Below, one piece after another: positions 1-10,989 of a DNA stretch of 64,000 bases. The DNA is taken from contig CM019827.1 in the NCBI GenBank assembly GCA_009763385.1, forward strand, positions 114,479,204 through 114,543,203. Direction: 5' to 3'. Both the position numbers and the translations under genes were made by a program. Origin of the DNA: Coix lacryma-jobi var. lacryma-jobi. Taxonomy: Eukaryota > Streptophyta > Magnoliopsida > Poales > Poaceae. Each line of letters begins with the position of its first letter. Within the stretch, counting starts at the first letter, position 1. The notes under the pieces are model-generated. The model was not told where the DNA came from. It ran no database searches and saw only the letters and a list, made by a program, of their open reading frames with translations.

Positions 1-330
1 AATTCCGATCATCCTCTACCTCTCCGGCGACGGGCGACGGCGAGCGAGAGACAACACTTATTACTAGTATGTAAAAATGTAATTGTAATGTAACGTTGGT
101 TGGGTTCATCGATGATCCATCATCACCTTCCATCTCCGTGGACCATGGCGACTTCTCGGGATTCTTCGTGCCCACCCTTGCTTGCTTTTTGGTTGGGGTC
201 CCCTGTGACTGAGCGCGCTTTGTCGAGGAACCGAGCGTATTTCTGGCAAATCTCAGACGTGTGTGGTGAGATGAGATTTGCTGGACCTTTTTGTCACAGG
301 TTTAGCCCTGTTTGATACAGCTTAGGTCAT

Positions 331-650
331 GTTTGGTACAGCTCAGCTTCACCAGTGAAGCTGTTTTTTTTTTGGAAAATAGCTTCATGAGCAACTTACT
401 AGGTGAAGCTGAGCTGTTTTGAAAAAAATGTTTGGCAAAACAGCTTCACCAACAACTCATGTATGGTTGGGAGAGAGAAATGAAGGTGTAAGCTATGAAA
501 AGCTACTTTTTTCAGCTTCATGGGTGAAGCTGTTTTTGTGAGAGAGGAGATAAAACAGCTTCATGGGTGAAGCTGTTTCGTAAAACGGTGTTTGGCAAAA
601 AAAACAGCTCACAACAGCTCATGAAGCTGTTGTGAGCTGTACCAAACAGG
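331..650. mobile_element. MITE, copy 1 of a tandem pair
   Basis: Bounded by an imperfect terminal inverted repeat: GTTTGGTACAGCTC on the left and GAGCTGTACCAAAC on the right. The interior is built from many short inverted copies of CAGCTTCA/TGAAGCTG, so the element can fold extensively. No coding capacity. A second, nearly identical copy follows after about 10 bp. A hAT-like MITE is the likeliest class, but no target duplication is evident and the family is not identified. Confidence 0.6.
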
Positions 651-660
651 CGCTGGGTTC

Positions 661-960
661 ACTAGTGAAGCTGTTTTTTTAGAAAATAGCTTCATGAGCA
701 ACTTACTAGGTGAAGCTGAGCTGTTTTGAAAAAAGAGTTTGGCAAAACAGCTTCACCAACAACTTCATGCATGGTTGAGAGAGAGAAATGAAGGTGTAAG
801 CTGTGAAAAGCTACTTTTTTCAGCTTCATGGGTGAAGCTGTTTTTGTGAGAGAGGGGATAAAACAGCTTCATGGGCATGAAACTGTTTTGTAAAATGATG
901 TTTGGCAAAAAAAACAGGTTACAACAGCTCATCAAGCTATTGTGAGCTGTACCAAACAGG
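661..960. mobile_element. MITE, copy 2 of a tandem pair (left end missing)
   Basis: Repeats the interior and right end of the preceding element with scattered substitutions and small indels, ending in the same GAGCTGTACCAAAC terminus. The outermost left terminal repeat is not present; the copy starts within the ACTAGTGAAGCTG segment. A head-to-tail arrangement sharing one left end suggests tandem duplication by unequal exchange rather than two independent insertions. Confidence 0.55.
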
Positions 961-1189
961 CCCTTTATATCACTCTCTTGCCCCTACACGCGCGGCCACG
1001 CCCCACACGCCAACAACGCCATTCATGAAAGATACTGTAGCACATGCATGCATGCCGCTAGCGAGCTTGTGTGTCGATGATCGGTCAGGCCTGGCCGCCC
1101 GGCCGGGTCGCGTCGTCTCAGTGTTGTGCGGCTGTGCCCAGCTCCGATCCGATCCGACATCGTCGGTGCCCTCCGCTTGAGGAGCAGCC

Positions 1190-1321
1190 ATTGGCCATCA
1201 TCGGCCGGGGCGCATTCGCTTTGGCCATTGACTGCCCATTGGCCAATATATATAGCCACCACACAACACGAAGACTCTCTGGTGGACTTGCCAGAGTACT
1301 CCTCATTCCTGCATGTATTGT
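1190..1321 (+). promoter_or_regulatory. promoter-like stretch with TATA and CCAAT motifs
   Basis: TATATATAG at 1247-1255 is preceded by CCATTGGCC and CATTGGCCAAT motifs within 60 bp, a plausible plant core promoter on the plus strand. C1 begins about 70 bp downstream, so any transcript starting here would run into the transposon. No host coding sequence is recognisable on either side of the insertion. This is motif reading only. Confidence 0.25.
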
Positions 1322-1550
1322 CACTGCTGGAGAACAGGCCTTTAGCCCCGGGCCATTTTGGCCTTTAGCCCCGGGCATGGAGCCGGGGCTAAGAAATCGG
1401 GACTAAAGGCGCGACCTTTAGCCCCGGTTCCCCGCCCCGGGGTTAAAGGGGGACCTTTAGCCCACCAACCGGGACTAAAGAGGTCTCCAGCCGAGCCACG
1501 GTGGCTGGCTTCTTTAGTCGCGGTTGGTATTACCAACCGGGGCTAAAAAG
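1322..1550. repeat. left terminal and subterminal repeats of C1
   Basis: Inverted and direct copies of TTTAGCCCCGG / CCGGGGCTAAA and the variant with ACCGGGACTAAAG. In characterised CACTA elements such subterminal arrays bind the element-encoded TNPA-type protein; that role here is inferred from the family. About 300 bp of AT-rich sequence without features follows (1551-1858). Confidence 0.85.
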
Positions 1551-1858
1551 GCCGCTGTTTTTTTCTTTTTTTTCTTTTCTTTTCAATTGGTTATTGTTTT
1601 TTGTTTTACAATTACATTAGGTTTTCTAATATGTATTCTTCGCCGCTAATATATTCCATTAGGCCGGTTTCAAATACGTATTCTTCGCTGCTAATAAATA
1701 TATATATAAACACATAAAATTTACAATTACACACAAATGAAATATGAAACTATATACATATATATTATAGAGCTATCTATACATATGTACATAAAATATA
1801 CAACATTATCCATCATGCATCCTTAACTTGATATTTACAACACAAATATTGTCCTGAC

Positions 1859-4800
1859 TTAGAGGTCATACAAGTGCTCATCTTGGTTTGGCTTCATTGG
1901 TTCGTCTTTGTTAAACCAATACTCGGTGCCAGACTTAAGGACATGGTCATTAAGGAAGCCCGCGATGGTCTCTTGAATTGCTTTGAGGCGGACCTTATCC
2001 ATCACCTGGTTCTTCAACCATGTCTCCTTCAATTTGGATTAAAAGAAAAAGAAAGTATTAACATACATAATATTTATGTAAAAGCAACAAAAAAATGAAA
2101 TAAATTTATTTACATGTTACGTACTTGCTGACTCTGTAGAGGAGTTCTTTTTTCATACACCGTCAGGAACTCACAAACATAGTACGCACATAAATTGTTT
2201 CCCGGTGACTGCCGTAGAACCCACTGTACAAGATATAAAAAGATTACTCTCGGTTGAGCGTGCGTCTGCTGAGTGATGCTAATTAAGGTAAAGAGGCAGG
2301 GAGGTAGTACAACTTACATTTAGTAGTAGAGGATCAGGAAGTTGCGCTTTCAGATCCGGACGGTGTTTCTGAACAAACCAAGCCCAAACCCTGCACAATA
2401 TATATAATTGGATCAGTACTTAACTATTGCAGAGTTAAAGAGCAGGAATCAATATTTAAAGATCACATTTACCCTCGGATAATATCTATCATATCTTGGT
2501 AATCTTCTTGTGGTTTTCTCAGAGAGTCATAGATTAGCAAATGACTCTCGTGGAGATCGATCACAATTAGTATGCAGTGAAAACTGCATTTATATTTATA
2601 TAGTCAACACATATATCTTTATGTCAACCTATAATAAAATGTGCATATGATAACAAAACTCACCTAAAGTTGTAGGGGAATAGTATATATCTTTTGTCCC
2701 TTTGGTTTACGAAGAACCTCCGCAAATTCCTCTCTGTTTGAGTTTTCCATGCATCCAAAAGAGTACCTGGGTGCTTGAATACGATATATGGATCGATAAA
2801 ACCAATGTCCTTGTCATTTTTACGCCTTAGTTGTCTCATCATATTTCTGCATATGTTTACAAATGCTTGCTAGTGTGAGGATAATTACTTATACATATAC
2901 ATAAGCTAAAGTGAGATTATTAAAAGAAACAATCACTTACAGGAAAAAGCAGCTGACGAGAGATTTGTCAAGAGCGTCCATGTGGCAGAGCTGATGTAAC
3001 TCATTAAACTGAACATATATGACGTCATCACCATAAAAGTAATCATGGTCTCTAATTCTGACGCAAATATAGTCATCAGCTTTTCTGCCACACGCCGTAA
3101 GGTACCACTGATTTAGCAAGTGCATTTGTGTACCAAGATCCCTCAGGGCCGCTGGGTTGTATAGACTTTGACCATATACATATGCCCTCTGCCATTTATC
3201 AACAACTGCAGCACTTTTGATGCCTGCTTCTCCGAGTATGTTTTCCACATTTAAACCAGTTTCCTCCAAAAATTTGAGCAGATGCTCAGGATCAACGTCT
3301 CCATATGCTTGTTGTATGACGTCCATGTTTGAACCGTATTCATTCCCAACAACTAGATCCGGCACTGATTGCTGCTTTTGTTCCCCGAGCTGTGGGACAC
3401 CCTTTCCTGCTCTCTTCTTTGTCTTCTTGGCCTCCTCAAGTGATTTGTTGAGCGTGCGATCATAGTCTGATTTTGGCGAAGCCTTACGGGCAGCACGTAC
3501 CTTTTTTTGGTGAGCGTCCATAGTTTGCCTTAGTTTTTCAGGACGAACAAAAAGGTACGGCTTCTTTGGGTTTCGCTTTGCTCGACCACTAGCAATGGCA
3601 GCGTCGAAGAACTTGTTCAAGTCTTTTTGCACTGCAACTTCAGTCCCCTCCTCGGTCATGTCATATGCAAGTTTTGTCATCTTGGAAGCTGGTTTTCTCA
3701 CAGAGGCTGTCTTCTTCGGAGGTGGTGGGGCTGACGCCTTTGTTTGTGTGACAGGCCTCTTCTTTGTTGGCGGTGGAGGTGTTGGAACCCGCCGTGGAGA
3801 TGGGGCAGGTGGCGGTGTTGGAGCCCGCTTTAAAGGAGATGGTGGGGCCGGTGGCGGTGTTGGATCACGCCGTGGGGGAGATGGGGCCGGTGGCGGTGTT
3901 GGATCCCGTCGTGGAGGAGATGGGGCAGGTGGCCACGGTGTTGGATCACGCCGTGGGGGAGATGGGGCCGGTGGCGGTGTTGGATCCCGTCGTGGAGGAG
4001 ATGGGGCCAGTGGCGGTGATGGATCCCGTCGTGTTTGATCTTGATCATCATCGCCCGCAACACTGTGATCATGTGGTGAATGCATAATTGGACTTAGGTT
4101 GGGGGATGTCCTGCTGCGAAAACAACATGGTATGAGTATCCATTTATACTATTAGCTCACCAATACTATTAACTTTCATTCACTAATTTCATACACACCT
4201 AGGGTTAGGTTGTTGAGGAGGAGGAGGTGATGCGCCAGGAATTATGATATAACGCTTGCGCCAACATATGAATGTCTTATCCGCTTCTCCTAATGTCTTC
4301 TCGCCATCACCTCCTTCAATGTCAAGTACGACATTGTTGTAACCTTTCACCACCCTATCCACCGAGACGCTAGCATATCTAGGAGGTATTATTGCCCCAT
4401 GACATCTTGGTGTGTTTGTAGGATCGATAGGAGATACAACACCTATAGCCACCATGACTGTGGCATTCCCCTGTGGAATATGCAGTTCACATGTCGTGAG
4501 AGGCTCGGTGATGTCATCCACGGGAAAGCGCAGTGCTGCGTCTGGGACCTCTGTGGAAGCGCAACTGCTTTTCATTTGATCAGGGGGGCTAATGTTGACT
4601 CCCGGCTCTAATGCAGATTGCCTTTGCATCGAACTTACTACTAACTGCACTTGCCTTTTTATTTCCTCGTTCATTTTGCCTTCAAGTGCTTTTTCTCGCT
4701 CAACTGCTACAAGAGCCGCGGCCTGTGACTGAAGAACCATTTCCTCTAACCTTTGCAACCGATGTGCCTCCTCCTCCTTCTTTCTCGTGCGGCTTCTATA

Positions 4801-5961
4801 GGTCTCTATGTCCCGAGGGAAGGCATGCTCCCACGACACCTCCCCATAGCCTCTGGTTCTCCCACCATGTTCAAGATTCTCCAGGGCGTATGTCAGCTCG
4901 TCCTTGTCTCTGTTCGGCTGCCACCTGCCACTGGCAGCCATTTCTCTAGCATAAGCAAATCTTTCTGCTGCTCTATGGTGTTTTTCGCCATACTGTATCC
5001 TTCCTGTCTGTAGGTCCAGGCTTCCTCCATGACCAAAAAACCAATACTTGGCGCGCTCAGGCCAGTTTATCGATTCTGGTTCAATGCCCTTGGCTAGCAA
5101 CTCTCGTTCCATTCTTTCCCATTTAGGAATGGCACTCTTGTAGCCACCTGATCCCAAGTGATGGTGGTATTGTTTTTGTCGGGCATTCTGTTGGTTCCTT
5201 CTAACCCGTGCCTCACCCTCTTCTGATTTCTTGAATTCTACAAACTCATCCCAAAATGGCCTCAACTTGACATAGGCCTTAGTGTTGAAATCCGGAGTTA
5301 GGTCATTCTTGATAAATTTGTTGTATAAGGTCTTCTTCCAGCCCTGGAATAGTGTTGTCATTTTCTTCATAGCCCAGTCCCGAACTCTTGCCTTCAAATT
5401 TATATCTTCTGTTTCAAGTGTGAAATGTGCAAGGACATCTTGCCAAACCAGTTCCTTATCAAGATCAGAGACAAAACTTATATGAGGAGCACTTGTCTTT
5501 TTCTTCCATTCACGAGCACTGATCGGGATCTTATCCCTTACAAGGTACCCACAGTGGCCAACAAATTTTTGTGCATGTTCTCCAAGTACTTGGCCTGTTT
5601 CCTCGTTGAATTCTGAGATAATGTACCGGCCATCCAACGGCTTCTTCGGACCTCGTACGGTCCTACTCTTCCCGGTAGTCGTTGTCGATCTGGAGGGCTA
5701 CGTATGTAGGAACAGTAGACTATAAATACATTTATAAATTATTTAGAATTTCATGTGCACATAGAGATTATTGTAGGTATATACCTCGCCAGTATTTTCT
5801 TGCATTATTTCTTCATAATCGGCAAAGTATTGACTGCCGTCATCTACTTCTTGATTATTGTTATCATCACCTGCTAAATCTTGATTAGCGCCGCTGTTGA
5901 TTAATTCGTACATTTCCTCCTCCATGTTGTCAACTGGGTCGGCCATTTCTGCGAATAACAT
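1859..5961 (-). CDS. CACTA gene A: transposase-24-like protein with C-terminal Ulp1/C48-type protease
   Basis: Eight-exon model, minus strand: 5785-5961, 4199-5697, 2941-4113, 2664-2846, 2473-2583, 2318-2390, 2125-2223, 1859-2026. All introns have GT..AG ends, all phases agree, and the total of 3483 nt gives 1160 codons plus stop with no interruption. Exon 1 is acidic. Exon 2 (residues about 60-558) resembles the plant transposase_24 region (PFWDEFVEFKKSEEG, then a coiled coil rich in E/K/R) and ends in a domain I associate with DUF8039. Exon 3 begins with about seven proline-rich 13-residue repeats. Exons 4-8 form a C48 cysteine protease domain: FHCILIVID (catalytic His; the usual following Trp is Cys), IYDSL (Asp), RQSPGNNLCAYYVCEF (Gln and Cys). 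The family acts as a SUMO-type peptidase; its role in CACTA elements is unknown. The start could also be the in-frame ATG at 5946. Confidence 0.8.
3776..4033 (-). repeat. 39-bp coding minisatellite (proline-rich repeat of gene A)
   Basis: About seven copies of a 39-bp unit encode PSPPRRDPTPPPA-like 13-residue repeats in exon 3 of gene A. The period is a multiple of three, so copy number can change without breaking the frame. One copy carries an extra codon (Trp). Confidence 0.8.
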
Positions 5962-5990
5962 GGAGGATAATAAACACCATATTTCTGATC

Positions 5991-7545
5991 GGGTTTCGGG
6001 TTTCGGGTTTCGGGTTTCGGGTTTAGTGTTTAGGGTTTAGGTTTCGGGTTTCGGGTTTCGGGTTTGGGGTTTAGGGTTTAGGGTTTAGGGTTTCGGGTTT
6101 AGGGTTTAGGGTTTAGTGTTTAGGGTTTAGGTTTTGGGTTTAGGGTTTGGGGTTTAGGTTTCGGGTTTCGGGTTTCGGGTTTAGGGTTTAGTGTTTAGTG
6201 TTTAGGGTTTAGGTTTCGGGTTTAGGGTTTCGAGTTTGGGGTTTAGGGTTTAGGGTTTTGGGTTTCGGGTTTCGGGTTTAGGGTTTAGTGTTTAGAGTTT
6301 AGGTTTCGGGTTTAGGGTTTCGGGTTTGGGGTTTAGGATTTAGGGTTTCGGGTTTCGGGGTTCGGGTTTAGGGTTTAGGGTTTCGGGTTTCGGGTTTCGG
6401 GTTTCGGGTTTAGGGTTTAGGGTTTAGGGTTTAGTGTTTAGGGTTTAGGTTTCGGGTTTCGGGTTTCGGGTTTAGGGTTTAGAGTTTAGTGTTTAGGGTT
6501 TAGGTTTCGGGTTTCGGGTTTCGGGTTTCGGGTTTAGGTTTTGGGTTTAGGGTTTGGGGTTTAGGTTTCGGGTTTCGGGTTTCGGGTTTAGGGTTTAGTG
6601 TTTAGGGTTTAGGTTTCGGGTTTAGGGTTTCGAGTTTGGGGTTTAGGGTTTAGGTTTTTGGGTTTCGGGTTTCGGGTTTAGGGTTTAGTGTTTAGAGTTT
6701 AGGTTTCGGGTTTAGGGTTTCGGGTTTGGGGTTTAGGATTTAGGGTTTCGGGTTTCGGGGTTCGGGTTTAGGGTTTAGGGTTTCGGGTTTCGGGTTTCGG
6801 GTTTCGGGTTTAGGGTTTAGGGTTTAGGGTTTAGGGTTTAGTGTTTAGGGTTTAGGTTTCGGGTTTCGGGTTTCGGGTTTAGGGTTTAGAGTTTAGTGTT
6901 TAGGGTTTAGGTTTCGGGTTTAGGGTTTCGGGTTTGGGGTTTCGGGTTTTGGGTTTCGGGTTTAGGGTTTAGGGTTTAGTGTTTAGGGTTTAGGTTTCGG
7001 GTTTAGGGTTTTGGGTTTGGGGTTTAGGATTTAGGGTTTCGGGTTTTGGGGTTAGGGTTTAGGGTTTAGGTTTCGGGTTTCGGGTTTAGGGGTTAGTGTT
7101 TCGGGTTGAGGGTTGAGGGTTTCGGGTTTAGTGTTTAGGTTTTGGGTTTAGGGTTTCGGGTTTGGGGTTTCGGGTTTCGGGTTTCGGGTTTAGGGTTTAG
7201 GGTTTAGGTTTCGGGTTTCGGGTTTAGGGTTTAGGGTTTAGTGTTTAGGTTTCGGGTTTAGGGTTTCGGGTTTAGTGTTTAGGTTTTGGGTTTAGGGTTT
7301 CGGGTTTGGGGTTTAGTGTTTAGGTTTTAGGGTTTAGTGTTTAGGGTTTAGGTTGTGGGTTTAGGGTTTCGAGTTTCGGGTTTAGGGTTTCGGGTATAGG
7401 GTTTCGGGTTTAGGGTTTAGGGTTTATTGTTTAGGGTTTAGGTTTCGGGTTTAGGTTTTCAGGTTTCGTGTTTAGGGTTTCGGGTTTGAGTTTCGGGTTT
7501 CGGGTTTCGGGTTTGGGTTTAGGGGGTTTCGTGTCTAGGTTTTGA
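5991..7545. repeat. degenerate telomere-like (TTTAGGG)n array inside C1
   Basis: About 1.55 kb made almost wholly of TTTAGGG and one-base variants (TTTCGGG, TTTAGTG, TTTGGGG, TTTAGG). It starts only 30 bp upstream of the gene A start codon, so on the transcribed strand it presents AAACCCTAA and AAACCCGAA motifs. A higher-order period of 400 bp is visible: the CGAGTTTGGG marker is at 6231 and 6631, and GGTTTAGGATTTAGGG at 6330 and 6730. It is internal to a transposon with a clean target duplication, so it is not a chromosome end. Confidence 0.92.
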
Positions 7546-7616
7546 CAACATTAAAAATAACATATATCCATAAAGACTATATTCGTAAAAATAACACTAC
7601 CGACATGATCGAAAAG

Positions 7617-7885
7617 TTATATCCAAGTGATTATTCCATAAACATATCTGAGTGATTATTCCATAAACCTATCCAAGTGATTATTCCATAAACATATCTA
7701 AGTGATTATTCCATAAACATATCCAAGTGATTATTCCATAAACATATCCAAGTGATTATTTCATAAACATATCCAAGTGATTATTCCATAAACATATCTA
7801 AGTGATTATTCCATAAACATATCCAAGTGATTATTCCATAAACATATCCAAGTGATTATTCCATAAACATATCCAAGTGATTATT
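7617..7885. repeat. 25-bp tandem repeat array (interrupted by a solo LTR)
   Basis: About eleven copies of CCATAAACATATCCAAGTGATTATT with few changes. The array resumes at 10037 after the solo LTR insertion, with more degenerate copies to about 10090. It is AT-rich, non-coding and belongs to the spacer between the two C1 genes. Confidence 0.9.
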
Positions 7886-8299
7886 TGAAAGTGCATTCGC
7901 CCCCAATGTGGGTTTTGGCTAATTAATGACAATCAAATTAGGGACTAACCAGTTTATAAAAGCATGTATGCAGGTGTTAGTCCTTTGAAAGATTTGAAAC
8001 GTTGAAATCTCGTGAACAAAGCACGTAGGATATTTTTGGACATAAAGATGCCTAGCTCAAGTGGTAGTTTAAAATTTCAATTTTAAACTTGAGTTATAGG
8101 TAAGCCGGACTATGAAGAGGGTCACAAAGTAAGTTGGCTAGATGTGGAGAAAAGTGCTCAAATCGACTAACCTTAGTTCGCTTGAGAGACACCGCACAAT
8201 CACGAACACGTAGAGGGTAAATTCATTTGGTCGGTGGTACCGACCATGGGTGGTCGGTGGTACCGACCACAGCTTCTCTGCGCAGCGCTCAAACACCCT

Positions 8300-9060
8300 C
8301 TCTGTGTTGGTCAAAAAAAATGACCTGGCGGTAGTACCGCCATAACCTCGGTACTACCGCCCGCGGTGGTACCGACGCAAGGTCGGTAGTAACCTGGTTT
8401 GCAACCCTCTCTGGATAGAGTTGTTTTTGACCTAGCGGTGGTACCGCCATTACCTCGGTAGTACCGCACGCGGTGCTACCGACCCATGGCCGGTAGTTTC
8501 CAATTTTGCAAGGCTCTCTGTTCGCGCTGTTATTGGCCTGGCGGTAGTACCGCCATTACTTCGGTAGTACCGCCTGCGGTGCTACCGACGCAAGGCCGGT
8601 GGTAACCAAGTTTGCAGAGCTCCCTGTGTAGAATTGAAAAAGGCCTGGCGGTGGTACCGCCATCACCTCGGTACCACCGGGATCGGAGGTACCGACGGAG
8701 GTCGGTGGTAACTTGGCTTTGCGAGGCTCTCTGTGTTGTGTTGAATATGTCTTGGCGGTGGTACCGCCATAACCTCGGTACCACCGGCCTCGGAAGCACC
8801 GACCCAGGTTCGGTGGTTGAAAGTTTTTTAGGGCTCTCTGGACTGACTAGCTTTTGACTTGGCGGTGGTACCGCCATTACCTCGGTACCACCGACCTCGG
8901 AGGAACCGACCCTCGGGCGGTAGTTTCCGAGGGACCGAGTCCCTAACTGAGTTGCTCTCTGTTCGAGCTTGTTTTGGCCTGGCGGTGGTACCGCCATTAC
9001 CTCGGTACCACCGGCCTCGGTGGTTCCGACCTTGGCCCGGTGCTTGTCAGTTTGACCAGA
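8300..9060. repeat. about 107-bp tandem repeats with palindromic cores in solo LTR S
   Basis: Seven copies, with GGCGGT(G/A)GTACCGCC starting near 8327, 8429, 8539, 8646, 8752, 8860 and 8978. Each core is a near-perfect palindrome followed by a CTCGGTACCACCG half and a CTCTCTG segment. Palindromic, CG-rich repeats upstream of the TATA box are a known feature of Sirevirus LTRs. A related GGTCGGTGGTACCGACC motif flanks the array. Confidence 0.85.
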
Positions 9061-9146
9061 TCTGGGTGTATGCGACCGTTGTGTCATGGTCGGTGGTACC
9101 GACCATGGCTGGTCGGTGGTACCGACCAGCCTCGGGACTGAGGGAG

Positions 9147-9153
9147 TATAAAT
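9147..9153 (+). promoter_or_regulatory. TATA box of solo LTR S
   Basis: TATAAAT follows the palindromic repeat array and precedes a C/T-rich stretch, a typical position for an LTR promoter. Transcription from this solo LTR would run plus-strand, antisense to gene A and gene B of C1. Confidence 0.45.
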
Positions 9154-10036
9154 GCCTCCCCTCTTCACTTTTCACGGTCACGGACTCAGACTATACACTT
9201 ATTGCTGACCTAACTCTAGACAAACTCTCTCCAAGCATTGACTCACCCATCTCTCTCCCCCTTTGCTCCTAGATTCATTCCCTTGCAAGATTTGAGCTAG
9301 GGAAGTGAGATTCGAGAGTGGGAAGCATCAATCTTCGACTTGAGCACTTGGTTTCCATCTTGCCGGCTTGTTTTGCGTCTTTTACTCTTGAGCTCTTTGA
9401 GCTCTAGCCGGTTAGGTGTTCTTCGTGGTAGCCCGTATTGATTTACTTGTGAGGGCTCCCCGAAGCGTTTGTATTACCCTGAGATTTCTAGTAGAGATAT
9501 TCTCGTAGCCTTTGTGGTTGCTTGAGTGAGGCGAGGAGGTGAAATAGACTCCGACCTTTGTGGTCACCTCAACAACGAGGAAGTAGGCACTCCTTAGGGG
9601 ATTGGCCGAACCTCGGGATAAATCTTGTGTCCCGTGTGCTTGTTGTTGTTGTCCCTATTTTCTCTACTTCTCTTGTTATTGTGTTCTTCGTGTTCTTCCT
9701 ATCCCTATCTCGTTCTTAGGTTGGGAAGGCTCGATCTACATCAAGGGGAGCAACCAAGGTTTCGTGAGAGTAGTTTTACCATAATTTATTCTTCAGAAAG
9801 TTGGCTAGAAACTTGCTTTATCTTCATAGCTTACTTTCATCGGATTTGTAGTTTCTTTTAGGATCCCGGTTGTGCCATTTGTTTGTGTTGGTAGTACCGG
9901 TGTTTCACACCCGGTAGTACCTACCCAAACAAACCGGCCTCTCCGGTTGCTATCTAACTACATTTTATAGTTTGTGAAGTTTCAGATAGTCAAAAATCAC
10001 CTATTCACCCCCCTCTAGGCTGATTCGGTCCTTTCA

Positions 10037-10989
10037 TTATTCAATTCCATAAACATATCCATGTGATTATTTCATAAACATATACACGACCGATATAAAT
10101 AAATGTTTACATATCTAAAGACCAAATTATCTATGTGATTATTCCTCCTTCATCTAACACAGAGGACACACCATTGATGAGAGGACGACGACGGACGACG
10201 GCGAGGATGATGTCGCGGTGAGGACGACAACGGACGACGACGAGGATCACGTTGCGGTGAGGATCACACGGTGAGGATGACGGCGGACGGCGCGGTCAAC
10301 GCGACCAATCTCTTTTTATCTACATGTGTAAACATAATATTTTGTTAGGGTAAAAACTATTTTCTATTTTCAATTCATATCGATTTCTATTTTCTTTTTC
10401 CTTACACACAGTGCACACACACTTTACACACTTCACACACACACATACACTGCACACAGTGCACACACACACGCACACGCACAAACACTTCACACACACA
10501 CGCACGCGCGGTGGCACTCCTCACCGGCAGCGCGAGGACGAGGCACACGGCCGGAGCGGCCGCGAGACGACGGCGAGGACGAGACACGACAGCACAAGGG
10601 GAGCAACGGCCGGCGGCGAACGGCGAGGATGTCGCGACGGCGGCGCGCGGCAAAAGCGAGCTCGACGGCATAGGGCGCCGCGAACGACGGCGAGGGAGGC
10701 CGAGGGACCGCGCGGACGACGGCGAGGGCCGGAGCTCTCTGAGGCCGATGGCGGTGGCGACACGAGGGAGGCCGAGGGCGCGCCACGCGCGTGGAAGGGA
10801 GGCCGAGGGCACCGCGGAGGACGGCGAGGGAGGCCGAGGGCACCGCGGAGGATGGCGAAGACGACGGCGAGCGGGAGGACGAGACGGCGGCGAGGCACAA
10901 CAGACGTACGGCGGCGAAGACGGAGGCGGTGGCGCAAACTCTGACGTCGATCTGAGGAAGGAGGAGGGCCCTGTGCCCTATATACGCGG
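10037..10989. other. C1 spacer: end of 25-bp array, CA-rich tract and GC-rich low-complexity DNA
   Basis: After the remaining 25-bp repeats come GACGACGG-rich DNA (10170-10310), an ACACAC/CACACTT microsatellite (about 10405-10505) and roughly 450 bp of GC-rich sequence repeating GGCGAGG and GACGACGGC. Long open frames exist in several overlapping frames of both strands here, which is expected from GC-rich low-complexity DNA; none resembles a protein I know. Confidence 0.6.

Larger units (their letters stand above)
7886..10036 (+). mobile_element. S: solo LTR of a Sirevirus-like Copia retrotransposon
   Basis: Begins TGAAAGTGCATTC and ends GGTCCTTTCA, with a perfect 5-bp target duplication TTATT (7881-7885 and 10037-10041). 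The terminal wording (ACCCCCCTCTAGGC...CGGTCCTTTCA) resembles the ends of the Sirevirus-like LTRs elsewhere in this window. No internal region or second LTR is present, so it is a solo LTR left by LTR-LTR recombination. It interrupts the 25-bp array of C1 and is therefore younger than that array. At 2.15 kb it is long for a Copia LTR, partly because of an internal tandem repeat. Confidence 0.88.

Noticed and set aside
3595..4087. Gly-rich plus-strand frames
   Set aside because: They are the antisense of the proline-rich repeat of gene A.
5991..7545. chromosome end or true telomere
   Set aside because: The array is degenerate, has a 400-bp higher-order period and lies inside a CACTA element with a TGT duplication.
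7617..7885. CRISPR-like array
   Set aside because: The 25-bp units are head-to-tail with no unique spacers, and the DNA is plant nuclear.
8530..9272. open frames on both strands in solo LTR S
   Set aside because: They translate the 107-bp tandem repeats and have no domain.
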